NCBI GenBank assembly: GCA_017506865.1
Contig: JAFCMP010000525.1
Coordinates: 1,488,001 to 1,552,000 of the forward strand
Length of the DNA stretch: 64,000 nucleotides
Source: Tribonema minus
Lineage: Eukaryota > Sar > Xanthophyceae > Tribonematales > Tribonemataceae
Direction of reading: 5' to 3'
Part shown: piece by piece, positions 48,281-62,200 of the stretch
Layout of the letters: every line of letters starts with the position of its first letter
How positions within the stretch are numbered: position 1 is the stretch's first letter
Notes under the pieces: generated by a model
Seen by the model: only the letters and a program-made list of their open reading frames with translations
The model's database searches: none
What the model was told of the DNA's origin: nothing
Translations under genes and position numbers: made by a program

Positions 48281-49451
48281 TTCCGTCAACTTCAGTTAGG
48301 AGAGTCACTTTTTTCTGTGGAAGTTCTTCTCCGAGGCGGATTTGCTGATTGGCTATTCACAATCAATATTCTCCGCGCTGGATGTCCTCGTGCAAGAGAG
48401 CGCGCAGCCTTATATTTGCACAAGTGCAGTGATCTTCGAACGCTTTGTGTCGCTTCTCAAGATGATTTTCAACCGCACCATTGAGCGAGAGCGAGAGCAT
48501 GCACTTTGCTGGCAATGTCAGCCTGAGTAGCAGACGACACTTGGTCTGCGCAAATCTGCGTGTGCGTGTGTGTCACGATGCGAGCATAGCGCCTTTGCAA
48601 AATATTCGTGCCCGCAAAGTCAAACAACCGAGGCACTATCGCGAGCCGGCGGCATGCAGCAGATGCGCGTCGATCCTTTGAGCATTTATGAAAAAAACTG
48701 TGCAGCATGGTTTACTCGGTCTGATGCACGCAGGCGCGGCATCAGGCGCGGCATCATGACAATCTCAGGCAGCAGCGCTGTATGAAAAAACAGATTTTTC
48801 GCCCTTTTGTTCTTCTCGCATCTCGATTCCTCTCCTTGACTTCTTGACTTTGCCTGCGCTCCAGACACCATATTTGAGGCGCCGTTTGGCGCTTTCACAT
48901 CATATCATAGAGCCGCTTGCGGACCGAGTTCTGGACCTTGCTTGTGCTGATGTGGAGTATGACATGACGCTGTGCGTACTTGTTGAGCCCACTGCCGACC
49001 GCACATTTCAACAGCGCAAGTCAGCTGCCATTGTCAAGCACTCCCCTCATCCGCCCGAGACCACGCCAGCATCGATCTCGAATGCCAGCACCGCTGTCGC
49101 CAGCAACGAGAGCATTGCTTCCTGGTGGCATTACGTTCTGGTCAATGGAGTCGTACTTGGACAAGCTTTGATAAGACATTGCAGACATTCACACCAGCGT
49201 CTCAGTGCTCATCCACCAGCCTCATAACATTATCTCAGTGCTCATCCTACTGCAACAAGCCATACACATGAGAGTATGCCAGCACTGCACACAGAAGTGG
49301 CAGCACCCATTGTGTGCACAGAGCCAGTCAGCACACAACCGGCGCTACATGAATCAGACGTCAAGTGCAGAGGACACTGCCCCAGCCACCATCTCAGTAC
49401 TGGTCAATACGTATATTAAGGCGCAATGCAATGCTGGTACAGCGCTGCTGC
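48281..49451. other. Downstream flank of the dynein gene
   Basis: About 1.2 kb, relatively AT-rich. A plus-strand open frame at 48844-49227 has no domain or splice support. I see nothing firm here. Confidence 0.5.
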
Positions 49452-52400
49452 TCAATACCGCAGCGCGCAGAAACAGGCAACGCCGGCCTTGACGTAGTAC
49501 TCCTGGTCGCAGAACTGGACCTGCTTGTTCGTCTCGGACACCAGCGAGCTCCGCCAGCAGTCGGGCTTGTCGGCGGGGATCTGCGTGGCATCAGAGTTTA
49601 ATGCGGTGAAAGTTGGAGTCAGTATTAAATAAAACCAGGCCATGTCACGACAGTTGTGGCATGATGACCTCCAGTGACTATGCACAAGCACAGCGCGCTC
49701 GTACCGCAGCGTGTTTGCCAAGCATCACGTGCATTGAGTCCTACACAAGCTCAACATCGCATCAACACGCCGGAGCGCTGCCATCTCAACGCTCCGCACA
49801 CTCCCCCCCCCCGCCCCCCCCCCCTCCCCCGCGTGCGCCACCACCGCCGGCGCCTCTCACCTCTATCCAGAACACAAAGTTGGTGGAGTGCCCCGTCGTG
49901 CTCAGCGTCCCCGTGCGCGTGAGCACCTTGTACACGGGGCAGCGGTACACGCCGCCGCTCGGCGCGGCCCTGTCCCTCTCGGGCGCGAGGTGCAGCACCG
50001 GCATCGCGCTGAAGAGCTCCTTGGGGCGCGGGTCCGCGAGCGCGCCGCGCGCCGCGTCCCAGCGCGCGCCCTCCAGGAACAGTCCGTGGACGTAGACGCC
50101 GTCCGCGGGGCGCGCGAGCGCGGCGGGGGCCTCGCGGCGCGCGCGGAACGCGAAGGACAGCGCGTCCACGGGCACGCCGTGGCGCCGCGCGTAGTTCTGC
50201 AGCGACGCCGTGAGGAAGCCCTGGGGGGAAGGGGGGGGGGGTGGGGCGGGGGGGGGGGGAAGGGGTGTGGGGGGGGGGGTCAGGCGCAGATGTGGTATGC
50301 CATGCGGCGGGGGTGGGGGGCTGCTGCGGGGGCGTTGAGGCGCGGCACGGAGCATCACGGGAGCGAGGTTGTCAGAGCAAGCGCTGGGCCATGACCAGCG
50401 CAGGCGCAGCCCGTGGCGACGGGGCATGGCTACCGTTTTGAGTGCTGCAGTGGGCTACCAGCTGAGGTGAAAAATAATAATTAATACATGCTGGTAACAC
50501 ACCATGCTGTGCTGTGCTGCGTTGCTCAACACTTGGGCGCGCCAAGCTGCCAACAGATGCTGCGCATCCCTGCCGCCAAAGCCAAAGCATGAGAAACCGC
50601 TGGCTCAGAAGGCGGCGGCGCAGCACACGAGGCGCGGCTGAGACGCACGTACGCAATCACGATCGAGACGAAGAAGCCGCTGACCCAGACAGTTGATACT
50701 TCCATGCACGTACAGTATACATGGTGATGGCGACAGCCTCACAATGCGCGTGCGCGCACACTGCACACGACCATGCTGTCGCCGCAGCTGCGTGAAAAGG
50801 TCTCAAGTGGTACTCATTCAACGCGAACACGCCGTCACCGCACCTGCGGGAAGAAGAAGCCGCTGATCCAGAACACGGCGGGAATGCCGTGCTCCACCCA
50901 ATCTGCGACGAACGCGAGGCGCGCGAGCAGGTCCGCGAACCACGGCCCCAGGGGCTTGAGGCTCGGGTATGCGTGCGTCTGCCATATGCCGGGCACCTGG
51001 AGCATGCATGTAAGCATTGGGGGGGGGGGGGGGGAGCTGAGTTGTGGCTGTCAGCACACTGCGTCTGTATTGGGGACTGGAGTCGGATGCCACTTACGCA
51101 TGGTTACCTCGAGTGATGCTCAACACACGCGCCCTAGAAGGTGCACGGCAAAATCACAACAGTGGATACATGTGCAAGTAGCAGCAGGGCAGGGGGGAAC
51201 TGATTGGTGAAACGAGCAGCCCTGGCCTCATCAGCACCAGCTCTGTCCCGTACGCGCGTGGCCACAAGGGCCGCCTCATGCGGCACCCTGCAGGGTCGAG
51301 CGCCGTGCGCATCAAGACTCAATAACATCATTGACACCTCTGTCAGCATCGCTCAAAGAATGTTGCTCCTAGGCACGCAGGACGCACAAACTTCGATAAT
51401 TCTTGTATACTTTAATAGCAAGGGAGGGAGGATGTGCATCCTCGCCGTGATTACAGCGCCTCGCAGAATCAGTCCCACGGGCCCCACGCGCACGCCTCGC
51501 GAGAGCGCCAAGCATGCAACAATGGTTACAACGCACAACTTCAATGACGCTCACAACTTCAACAGCGTGAAGGGGTGGGGGTGTCACGCGCGCTTGCTTG
51601 CCTGCTGGTCGTAGATGCTGGCAGCCATGGCCTCGAGCTCCGCGGATAGCACCACGAGGCCGCGCAGCGCCTTCTGCAGCTCCGCGAGCGTGCGCCGCAT
51701 CACGCCCACCAGCGTGTGGTACCTGCAGGCGCGCGTATGCATTTATGGAATGGAATGGGTTAGAGATCGTATGGACAGGGTTTAATGAGATTCTCCCTGG
51801 TTGATCTTCAGACCTTGGAACGTGTACTTTTTGCGCAGAGTCCAGGGGGAGGAAGCAGCGCGCGCATCACTTCTTGGCTGGTACGGTACAGCAGGCGTAG
51901 GCATGTAGCTGCGGCAGGGTGGATTGAGGGGGGTTTGCGGAGAGACTCGCGGAAGCAGCAGCGTAGTGCTGCAGTTGCTTGGTGGTGAGTGGCAGAGGCC
52001 ACTCAGAACGCGACGCACGCAGCCGCAGCAGAGCCCCAGCCGGCGGGCAACGCAGACGCCGACGCGCATCAGAGGAGGCAAGCCTCTCAAGGCCCGTCTA
52101 TGTATGACGGGTTCGTTGAACAATGCCCCTGGTATACATTTGTCAAAAGTAGTTATTGTGACCTCGGGGTTGCTCGGCGTTGCGTACTTCGGAGGTCAGG
52201 GGGCCCCCTGGAGGCGCGCAGTGAAGCGCAAAGCAGCGCCTCGTGAACTCAGGCGCGTGTATAGCGTTGGCTTGAGACTGCGCCTTCTTGTTTGAGCAGT
52301 GCGATCAGCTAGCTGACAACTGCGTGCGACAGTGTGCTACTGTACATGCCCAATCGGGCCACCGCGCTTCTGCCGCAGCGCAGCGCCTTGCGGCGCGCGG

Positions 52401-55400
52401 ACGCAACGCGAGCAGTGCTCAGTCAGCACAGATGCAAACACACATTAAACTTCCAAAGCATACGCATACATGCATAGGTGTGGCATGCGCTGACGGCCGC
52501 CGCCCTACACGCGCCTCCAACGCACTCCAACAACACATTGCGTCCTCTGTGCACACACTGGCTTTTCGTGTACTATCTCTCTCACCGCTGCGCCTCCTGC
52601 TCCAGCAGCGCTGCAAACGCTAGTGCACACTCGCGCGCTCGCACTGCTGACCGCGCCTCCCCTCCCCCCCCCGCCCTACACGCACACCAACCCCCCCCGC
52701 GCGCGCACACTGCTTCCCAAACACTCTCTCTCACCGCTGCGCCTCCTGCGCGAGCACCGTGTTGAGCGACTCGCGGTAGTCGGTGGGGTGCCTGGCGAGC
52801 ACGGCGTCGGCGTCGTGGCACTGCGGCAGGCGCGCCTCCATGTCCGCGGCGGCGGCGGCGATCTGCTCCTCGCGCGACGCGCCGCCGCCGCCGCCCTCGC
52901 GCGGCTGCATCGCCACCATCACCGCGAACATGTCCTGATGGCGCAAAATGGCGGATGGATGCATGGACGTGGGGTACATTATAAGCAAGAGCGCTGAGCA
53001 TCACCAGCATATTCATTCGCTATCATGATTTTTGTAGTCTGGAAGTGAAAAGCACCGCCGCCGCCGCCGCCAGCGCCGCCGCCGCCCTCGCGCGGTTGCA
53101 TCGCCACCATCACTGTGACCATGTCCTGATGGCAGAAGGGCATGATGAATAGACACTTTGACATTGGGCACGTGTTGCCTAAAACAGCTGCCACCAGCAA
53201 GTTTAGTCGCTGTTGTGATTATTTCAAGTGATATGTATGAACCGCCGCTGCCGCCGTCTTCGCGCGGCTGCATCGCCACCATGACCGCGAACATGTCCTG
53301 CGGGCGGAGAATGGCGCGATGCGTGGACACTGACATCGGGCGCGTGTGTTTAGCAAAGCGCTGGGAGCCACCAGTGAATTTATTCGCCATCAGTTGTGAT
53401 TGAGAATATGAAGCGCCGCCACTGCCGCGGCTCTCGCCCGGCCGCATTGCCATCATCACCATGGACATGTCCTGCGGGTGGAAAACCGGTGCGAGGCATA
53501 GATGCATGGACGTTGGGTATGCTTTAAGCAAAAGCACCAGCAAATTTATTCGCAGTCGTAATTAATTGAGGGGTATGAAGCGCCGCCGCTGCTGCCGCCG
53601 CTCCTGCGCGGCTGCATGTTGACCATAGCAGCGAACATGCGTCCTGCAAGCGGCCGGCGGCTGGCACAGCAGGGTAATTGACAGCGGTTAAGCAAGCACC
53701 GGGTTCCACCATTAATGGCTGACCACACATGAAAAAAAAAAACGCGCAATCCTCTTCTTCCGCTATGGCACACGTCAGGTCAGGTATGTCACGTGCCGCG
53801 CACGCCGCAGCGCGCGAACTGCATCGACCCACTTCTAGTCCTCACCCTCGCTGTAGCCTTAGCTGTACTTTGCGAGGCTTCCCACTCAGGCCGACCTGCG
53901 CGGAGCGCGTGCTAACGCCGCCGCCACGGCAGCAATAACGCGCAATTTGACAAGCTTTGGGGGAAAGCGAGCAGGGCACAAACTGTGCCTACCAGCCATC
54001 GCCTCTACTCAGCTGTGCCTAACCCTAGTTTGCTGCCTGCCAGCACGACGTGCGATCTGGCACAATGCCGCCGGCTTCTCCCGGGGTCTTGCGAGAAATA
54101 CCCATTCTACGCCTGGTCCCCGAGTCAGCTGCTCCCGCACAGGCGCGCGTCGCCAGACATGAAGTTCTGCTCAGGGACTTGAAGTGACGCTCACCTCCGT
54201 CTCCGCGATGGCGCATGTGATGTTGGCGTTGTCGTGCATGCCGAAGACCTCCGGCTCGGCGCTGAGCGGCAGCGCGTCGATGTAGCGCAGGTAGCTGTCG
54301 AGGGGCGCGTCGGCGCTCGGCTCGACGCTGCGGTACGTGCCGCTGCGGCTGAAGGCGTAGTCGGCCTGTGCAGGGGGGGGGGGGGGGGATGGCGAGTTGA
54401 ACCATGCGCATTTAAAAAGGGTGTGTGAAGTGTTTGCGCAGAGTCTGGGAGAGGCAGCAGCATGTGCATCACTCCCTGCTTGGGGCCAACCAGCAAGACT
54501 ACTTAAGCACATACGTAGCTGTAGCAGAGCACTAGCTGAAGGGCTAGCATGGAGCTGCGGCTGAAGGCATAGTCGTCCTGCAAAGGGGGGGGGGGGGGGA
54601 TGACGCGTTGAGCCATGCACACGCACTGCATCAGCTCTCACCTCGAGGACTGCGGGCGTGTGTGTGAAGGCCAGTGACACGGGCGTCGCTCGTGCGCATG
54701 TTCCCTGACGTTGGCGACGCAGGGATTTACTTCTAGCAATGTCTGTACGGAGATGCCGATACGTGTGCGATTGCGCGCAGCAATCAATTGGAAGTGCAGC
54801 TACAGCGCGTCTCTTCGTTGTGTCAGCGGGCATGCAGAGGCCAGCAAACATGACGTTGCTCGTGCAAAGCCGTGGTGAGACACGCTGAGACATGCACGCG
54901 CAAGCCCTTTTTACCTCGAGAACGGCAGGCGTGTAGAGTCCGGCAATAATCACATCGCTCGTGCGCATGTCCTTGTCGTCGGTGATGCGCCCGCCGTAGT
55001 TGACGGTGCTGGTAAGCTGCCGCAGCACCTGTGCGCGTGAGCGGCGACCGGCGGCGGAGCGTCACACAAACAATGGTGAAGTTTGATCACAAAGTCGAAT
55101 TCCAATCACAGTAACCAGTTGCCCTTGATCGGTGCAGCGGGAGCGATGCGTGCATGCTGAGGTGTGCTGTGAGGCGGAGCTGGCAAGACTGATGAGGATG
55201 GAGACAGCAGCAGTGCTCAGCACGGAGGGGCGAGCTGTCCAGCACCTGGCGTGTGAAAGGTCGAGAGGTGTGGTTAATCCTTGTACTCCTGGGGGTATGC
55301 GCGAATGCATCATGCGGTTATTCGGCGCATAGAAGTTAGCCGATGACTCCCAGATGACAGTCTGACAGGTTCCTGCCCCCTGCGAAACAACAGCTCGCTA

Positions 55401-56190
55401 GCCGACACTAACAGTGCCAGAGCAAACTTCAAGCACCCGCGCAAGCAGCGACTCTCCCCGTCCTCATCGCGCCCCCGCGCCCGCAGCGCCGCCGCCCCCC
55501 CCCCCCGCGCGCACGCACCTGGTACGGCACGCTCTCGTACTGGTCCACGTACAGCGCGAGCTGCGCGGCGCTGATGTCGAGGTCCGTCTCGTTGAACTCG
55601 TACGGGACGTTCCAGCCCAGGGGGCCGAAGCGGCGGCGCTCCGTGACGAGCGCGTGGAAGAAGCACAGGCCGAAGAGGAGCTTGCGGAACGCCGCGGGCG
55701 CGCGCGTGCGCTGCAGCGCCGCGTCGTCCATTTTGGCGTACGTCGCGCGCAGGTTCGCCCTGCGCCGCGGAGGCGGTGTGTGCGTGAGGGGGGGGCGTGC
55801 AGCTGCGTGAGTTGAAGTTCAAGCTGTCGTGTTTGTGACTGAGAAGAAAACAGAAGGCCAACAAGCTTTCAAGTTGCTGCAGCGCGGCGTCGTCCATCTT
55901 GGCGTACGTCGCGCGCAGGTTCGCCCTGCGCTGCGCAAGTTTTTGGAGGGTGATTGTGCGGTAGGACGAGGTGAAGTTCAAGCAGTCGTGTGTGTGCATG
56001 GAAAACGACAGGGGTTTGGCGAGCTTCGATGTGGCGCCGCATTATTCGTCTTGGCGTACGGCGCGCACAGGTTCGCCCTGCGTCGTGTGAGTTTTTGGAG
56101 GGTGATTTTGCGGTTGAATGAGTTGAAGCTCGAGCAGTTGTGCGCGTGCATGAAAAGAGGTCGGCGAGCTTCGCTGCAGCGCCGGACGCG

Positions 56191-56221
<31 letters not shown>

Positions 56222-59200
56222 GGCAGTTTCGGGAGTCAAAATTCAAGCAGTCGCATGCGCAAACAGAAGTCTTACAACAGGATTGCTGCAGCGCCACGTC
56301 GTCCATCTTGGCGTACGTCGCGCGCTGACTCGTTGTGAGGCATGCATCAGGGCGTACAAACTAGCTGTGCACACGGAGACACAGGGCTTTAGATCCTCGG
56401 CCATGCCGTTCAACTTCAGCGAACTTTCTGACCCTGACCCTTACCCTAACCCTCACCCTAGCATCAAGACAGGCGAAGTCAGGGCGGGGCGTGCGCGCGT
56501 GCGCTGTCTGCAAGACTCGTCTCACGAGCCCCCATGACTCGTGTGTCGGTCTGAGTACCTGATTCCCTTGGGTGGCTCCTTGGTTCTTTCACCATCGGCC
56601 ATGCCGTTGAACTTCCGCAAACTTCACAACCCTAACCCTAACCTGGCGTCAACACTACTCAGCGGCGTCCTCAAAACAGGGCGGGACGCGCGCGTGCGCT
56701 GTCTGCAAGACTCGACTCAACATCACCCGTGACGCGTGAGTCGATCTGAGTACCTGAGTCCCTTGGGCGGCTCCTTGGTCATCTTGACGCCGCCCTGCAG
56801 CACCGCCGCGGGGAACGCCTTGCACGGCATGGACGTGAGCCACAGGCGGAAGCCGGGGTGCATCTTGTCGGGGTCCAGCTCCTCGCAGCGCCGCTCGAGC
56901 TCTGGCATCCAGCTGCAGAGGCCGGAGGGAGGGGGTTCATGAATCACGTGAGGGGGGCGGGGGGGGGACACAAGGAGTGGATGATAGCGTCACACTTGGC
57001 GAGTTTGGCATGGCATTAATACACCCGGTCAGCAGGTTGTGCACTGGCAATGTTGAAGTGGTGTGTTTGAGTTTATCCTGGCAACTAGAAAAGTGTACTT
57101 GACAGTAATTGTAATTTGATTTTTGAGTGTCCTGTTGCTTGTGCCATCGCTGCACGGAGGTTAGGGGAAGTGCAACGTGCGAGCGCCCTGCCTCGGGGCA
57201 GGCGCTCACTTGATGGTGACGTGGCGATTCTGCTGCAGCGCCCAGTGCCCCTTGACGTAACAGACATTATGGTCAGGCGCACAGGCGATGGGAGGCTTGA
57301 AGTGCGATGTGCTAGCACACGCGCTCATCTGATGGGGAGATGGCAGTTCTGCAGCAGCACCCAGTGCCCCTTGCCGTCGACATAATTTACGTTAGGGTGG
57401 GCTTGCAGGGTAAGCGGAGGCTTGGAGTGCGACGTGCCAGCGCACACGCTCACCTGACGGCAAGATGGCAATGCCGCAGCGGCACCCAGTGCCCCACGCG
57501 CCGTGACAGGTCTCACAAGTAGGCTAACAGGAAGATCAACCCTTCAAGTGCAACAGATCTCACGGGTAGGGTGACAGGAAGACCACCGCTTTGATTGCAA
57601 CACGCCAACGGAGACGTGAGGTGCCAGATATGCTGATCGCAGGGGGAAGTGCAGCGTGGGCTCACCTGATGGCGAGATGGCAGTTCTGCAGCAGCACCCA
57701 GTGCCCCTCGGCGGCACCAGCCTCCATCATGCGCCCCGCCAGCGCGCCCTGCCCCTGCCCAAGCGCGATGCTGCGCAGGCGGTCCAGGCAGCCCAGGTCC
57801 TGCGCGAGCTGCATGAGGTCCTTGTTGGGGTCGGAGCCGGTGCTGAGGACGAAGATGAGGGGGGTCGTGGGGGCAGAGTCCTGGGGGGGAGAGAGGGGGG
57901 GGGGGGGGGGGGAGATCAGGGGGTGCCAATGGCGGGGGGTGGTGTCTGCATGACGTAGGTGAGCGTGTTGTGTCAGTGTTTCGACGAATTGGAGTTCAGG
58001 GCAGGGCAGGGTTAGCGTCAGTATCAAATCAGTTTGTCAATGCGTGAGTCTGCAGAGTTCCAGGGCAGCAGTACGGACGCACAGGCAGCGCCATGACGCA
58101 AGCTGCGCTGACCGCTGAGCAATGTGTAGGTGCCTAGTCTAGGTTTGGGGTCAGGGTCAGGATTAGGGTTAGGGTCAGGATAAGTATGTTGATTGTGAGA
58201 CGCACCTGCTTCAATGTCAACCCTCGCGAACACTTTGAAGCATGACATGTGACTGAGGCTGCACGGGCGGCAGACGCTCCGCAAGCAATGTCCACACATG
58301 CGGGCATGATGGAACACGCGTGCAAGGCGAGCGGCGACGGCTCATACGGCGACGCGCACACGTGGCTTGCAAACTTCAGTTGTGACTCACCTCGTAGCAT
58401 GCGTGCAGGTCGAGCGGCGCGGCGTTTTCATGAACGACGCAACAAGCATGTTGGCGAATTAGCATGTGAAACATGTGGCATGTCAACCTCAACTGTGACT
58501 CACCTCGTAGCACGTGCGCATGTCGAACGGCGGCGGCTCCACGAACGGCGCGCCGAGCATGTCGGCGACCAACATGTTCACATGTCACATGCCAACTTCA
58601 ACTGTGACTCACCTCGTAGCACGCGCGCAGGTCGAACGGCGGCGGCTCCACGAACGGCGCGCCGAGCATGTCGGCGACGAATCCGCGCATGGCGTCCGCC
58701 ACCTTGTCGCGGCGCAGGCAGCGCAGCAGGCACATGCGGCGCACCCAGCCCTGCACGTCCTTGCCGCCTGCGCGCGGGGCGAAAACGCGTGTGTGCGCAC
58801 GCGAAACGAGCATCAGCAGTGACCACCGTGCCACGCGCGTCACTGTGAGGTACCGCCGCTGCTGCAGGTGCCGCTGCGCAGCGGCGCCGCTGCTGCTGCG
58901 GTGCGTGCTGCTGCGGCATCGCAGCTGACGGTGGCGTTTCAACGCTGGCGGTGGCACTTCAATGCGTGTTATGCGCTAGCCCCCGAGGCCATGTGGTGTC
59001 GCGGTGGCAGCCATGTGCGCCGTGCAAACGGGTCCGGCACGTGAACGGGCGTCAGCGCCATCACTTGATGTTGAGCAGCGAGTCGCAGCATGCGCGTGAT
59101 GGTGATGTGGTGCCGTGGCAGACGACTGCTGTTGCGCTGCTGGCACTAGCTGTTAAAGTACACCACGGCGACGCATAGCTTAAAATGTCCATTAAGGCTA

Positions 59201-62200
59201 TACGCGCTTCGCAGCGCCGGAAGCGTTCTCCTCCTCAGTTACCTGCAACCTCTGTAGCATCAACATACAAATTCGGCTGAATATCATCCTGAGACGCACC
59301 GAACTGCGTGCCGTCGCCGTCGGTCGCCTCCTGCGGCAGCTGCTTGTACGGCGCCGGGAAGGCCTCGAGCTGAGGCGTGCTGGAGTCGAAGACGCGGCGC
59401 CACTCCGCCGCGTGCACGACAAATGAGTCCGGGCATTCCCTGAAGAACGGCAGGCCTGAGGCGCGGCCGCGGCAGACAGTGCAGGTGCACGCGTGATGGG
59501 CACGCGAGCTGGACTTGTCTTGTACTCATCGAGGTCCCAGACGAGGCAGGCTGCTACACGGTGATGTGCAGCTGAAATGCGTGTACAAGCAGCGGACTGG
59601 AACTGCGTTGCGGCGTTGCACCTCAGGGCAAGGCTTAGGGCTAGGGTACAGGCTGAAGGTAGGGTCAGAACACCTGCCCAAACACTAGGTGCGGTCGCGC
59701 GCGTACAACGCCGTCGGCGTCTTGCTACTGAGGGATAAGCGGAAGTGTTGATTGCATGGCGTGCTCGCCATCGACTGACAGGGCCATCGCGAGCGGGTCT
59801 GCATGAAGATGAAACGCGCATGCAGCGGCAGCGACTCAGCTGAGCCAGAGTGAGTCACAACACCCAAGCGTCTCTGTCACGGCGCAACATGGCGTCAAAG
59901 CGTGAGCAAACATCCGGGCGATAGCACGCACTGTACGCATGCGCGCCATCTCCGCTACGGCAGCTCACCGGACATGGCAGTAATCTCCGCCCACACGTTG
60001 CTCTCGATCCACGAAGGGTCCGGGTTGGCAACGGCGCCACCGCCGCCCTCTGAGAACGGCGCCGGCGCGTTCCCCGAGATGAGGAACCGCCACTCCGCGG
60101 GGTCTATTCTCCCCTCCCCTTGCAGGATCTGCGCGTGGGCACACACGCGTGCGCAGTGCGCGTGTTTGTTTGAAAGAGGTCTGGTAGGGCAGTGTTTGGG
60201 TTGGATTCGGAGCAACTATGATGCTACAGGCACAGTCGAGGGCGTGCAGCGGTGGCTCAAGTAGAGCGCTGCCGCAGCCCAAGCAACGGCGGCGCCGCTG
60301 CCGCACGCTTGAGGACACGGCGTGCGGCACGTGGCGACGTTTATCAGATTCAATCGCAATAAATACACAGAGGCAGCCATCATATGCGTCCATCTCCTCG
60401 AGCGAGCGGCGTTGCACCGCCGCCGCGCCGCGGCGCCGCGCGCACAGCTTCATGCCAAACCCTAACCCTTACCCTATCCCTAATGCACCCTAATCCTAAC
60501 CCTAAAGGTTCCCCAATGCCTGCGTACCTTGATGGCGAGGAGGAACGCGAAGAGCAGCTTGTGGCGCTCAAAGAGCGAGCGGCACACGTTGACGTACACG
60601 CTGGTGGTGAATGCATCGATCAGGCTGCGCAGAGGAGCGAGGAGCGAGGGAGCAGCGCTCAGGTCGATGCTTAGGGTTAGGGCTAGGGTTGGAGATGGGT
60701 TAGGCGGCGCTCACGAGACGCTTCGCGCATGGGCGGCAGCAGAACTTTGCAGTGCATGTGCGCATAGACAGATAGGCATATCAATATCCGCGAAGGAGAC
60801 TTTCAAGTACTTGAGTCAAAGGGTACCGCCGAGTAACGGACGTTGATGAGCAATTCCAGGCCATCCTGCATGGCATCGAAGCTGAAGCTTCACCTTTGCA
60901 ATCGAAGTTTGTTCGACGGCTGCGAGACACGTTCAGGACGACAGTCAGTTAAATGTGGACCTGCCATGTGTCAAGTGCCAATCTGCAATATACACCACCG
61001 CACCCACAGCACACGAAACCTTTGATTAAATAGCATGTACAACCGTCTCTCAAAGCGTCCAAGCCAGCTGATGATTATGACCACTTGTGGGTAATGCTTT
61101 TATCTCTTTCTGGCGTGCTTCTCTACCACAACACGCACAGTGGTTGCCAATCGCGCGCCACCTCAAGCGCTGTACCTGTGCCCATATGTACATTTTTTTT
61201 GAAGCATGAATTCATAGGTCACTTTCACTGGTGGGATCAAGTGCAGGTATACCGCTACAGCCAACAGCAAGCGAGCATGCCTACAGTACACACCTGCCCC
61301 AGCCCTAAAACTAACAGCAGGCGAGCACACCTACAGTACATACCTGCGCAGCCGCCCGTCGAGGCCCCCCTTGCCCTGCGGCGCCGCGGCGATGGCCCTC
61401 ACAAACAGCTGCCTGAACCACGGCAGTGAGTACTGTGGCGCAGTGGCGACGCGATGATGCGGCAGACAGTTGGAGAGCGGGGTCAGCAGCGTACTGCGCT
61501 CGCCGGCGTGGCGATGTGGTGGTGCAGCAGACAGTGAGAGACTGCGGTCAGTGGCGCAGGAGGAGCATGCATGCGATGAGCTCTCGCTGAGGCTGTCACA
61601 CACGCAGGGCGCCGCCTCTGGGACGGCGACTGTACATGGTGACCGGGGCATGGGCAGCAGACTGCAACAGCAGACTTCAACTAGACAGCTGCCTGAACCA
61701 GCGAGTACTGCCAGCGCCGGCGATGAGGTGGCGCAGCAGACAGTAAGAGTGGGGGGGGGTTGTGAGCTTGTTGTGTGCTCTGATGGGGGGGGGGCGTTGT
61801 TGAGGCATCTGAGGACTGCGTTGGCTGGGGCATGGCTGGCGCTCACCGGCTTAGAAGCGCATTGTCGCAGGGACGTGCAGCAGTGACGTGCAGCCACCCT
61901 GCTGCGTCATTGCAGAGCTGGCAGGCCAGCAGGCAGGGCTCACGTGCAAGCGGACCGGTGGAATCGAGACGGCGCTGGTGACACGTTTGGCAGGCGGTGA
62001 TCATCAACTAACCACTTCGAAGTGTATGCAAGTACATTGCATCCACATCTTCAGAGCAGCACACAGGTTTATAGGGATGCCGCAAGTGCTCGTCATGCGC
62101 CTTTTTGCCGGAGAAGCACAGTTGAACGTCCCTTGAAGTTGACGCACCTGGTACATGGTGTCCACGACGGCGAGGTCGGCGAGGCAGGAGTACAAGAGGC

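Noticed and set aside
59245..59290. Extra dynein exon reading [15 protein letters not shown]
   Set aside because: It is open and ends at a GTAACT donor, but the junction from 59300 to 58767 is in phase without it and homologues have no counterpart; kept only as a possible alternative segment.
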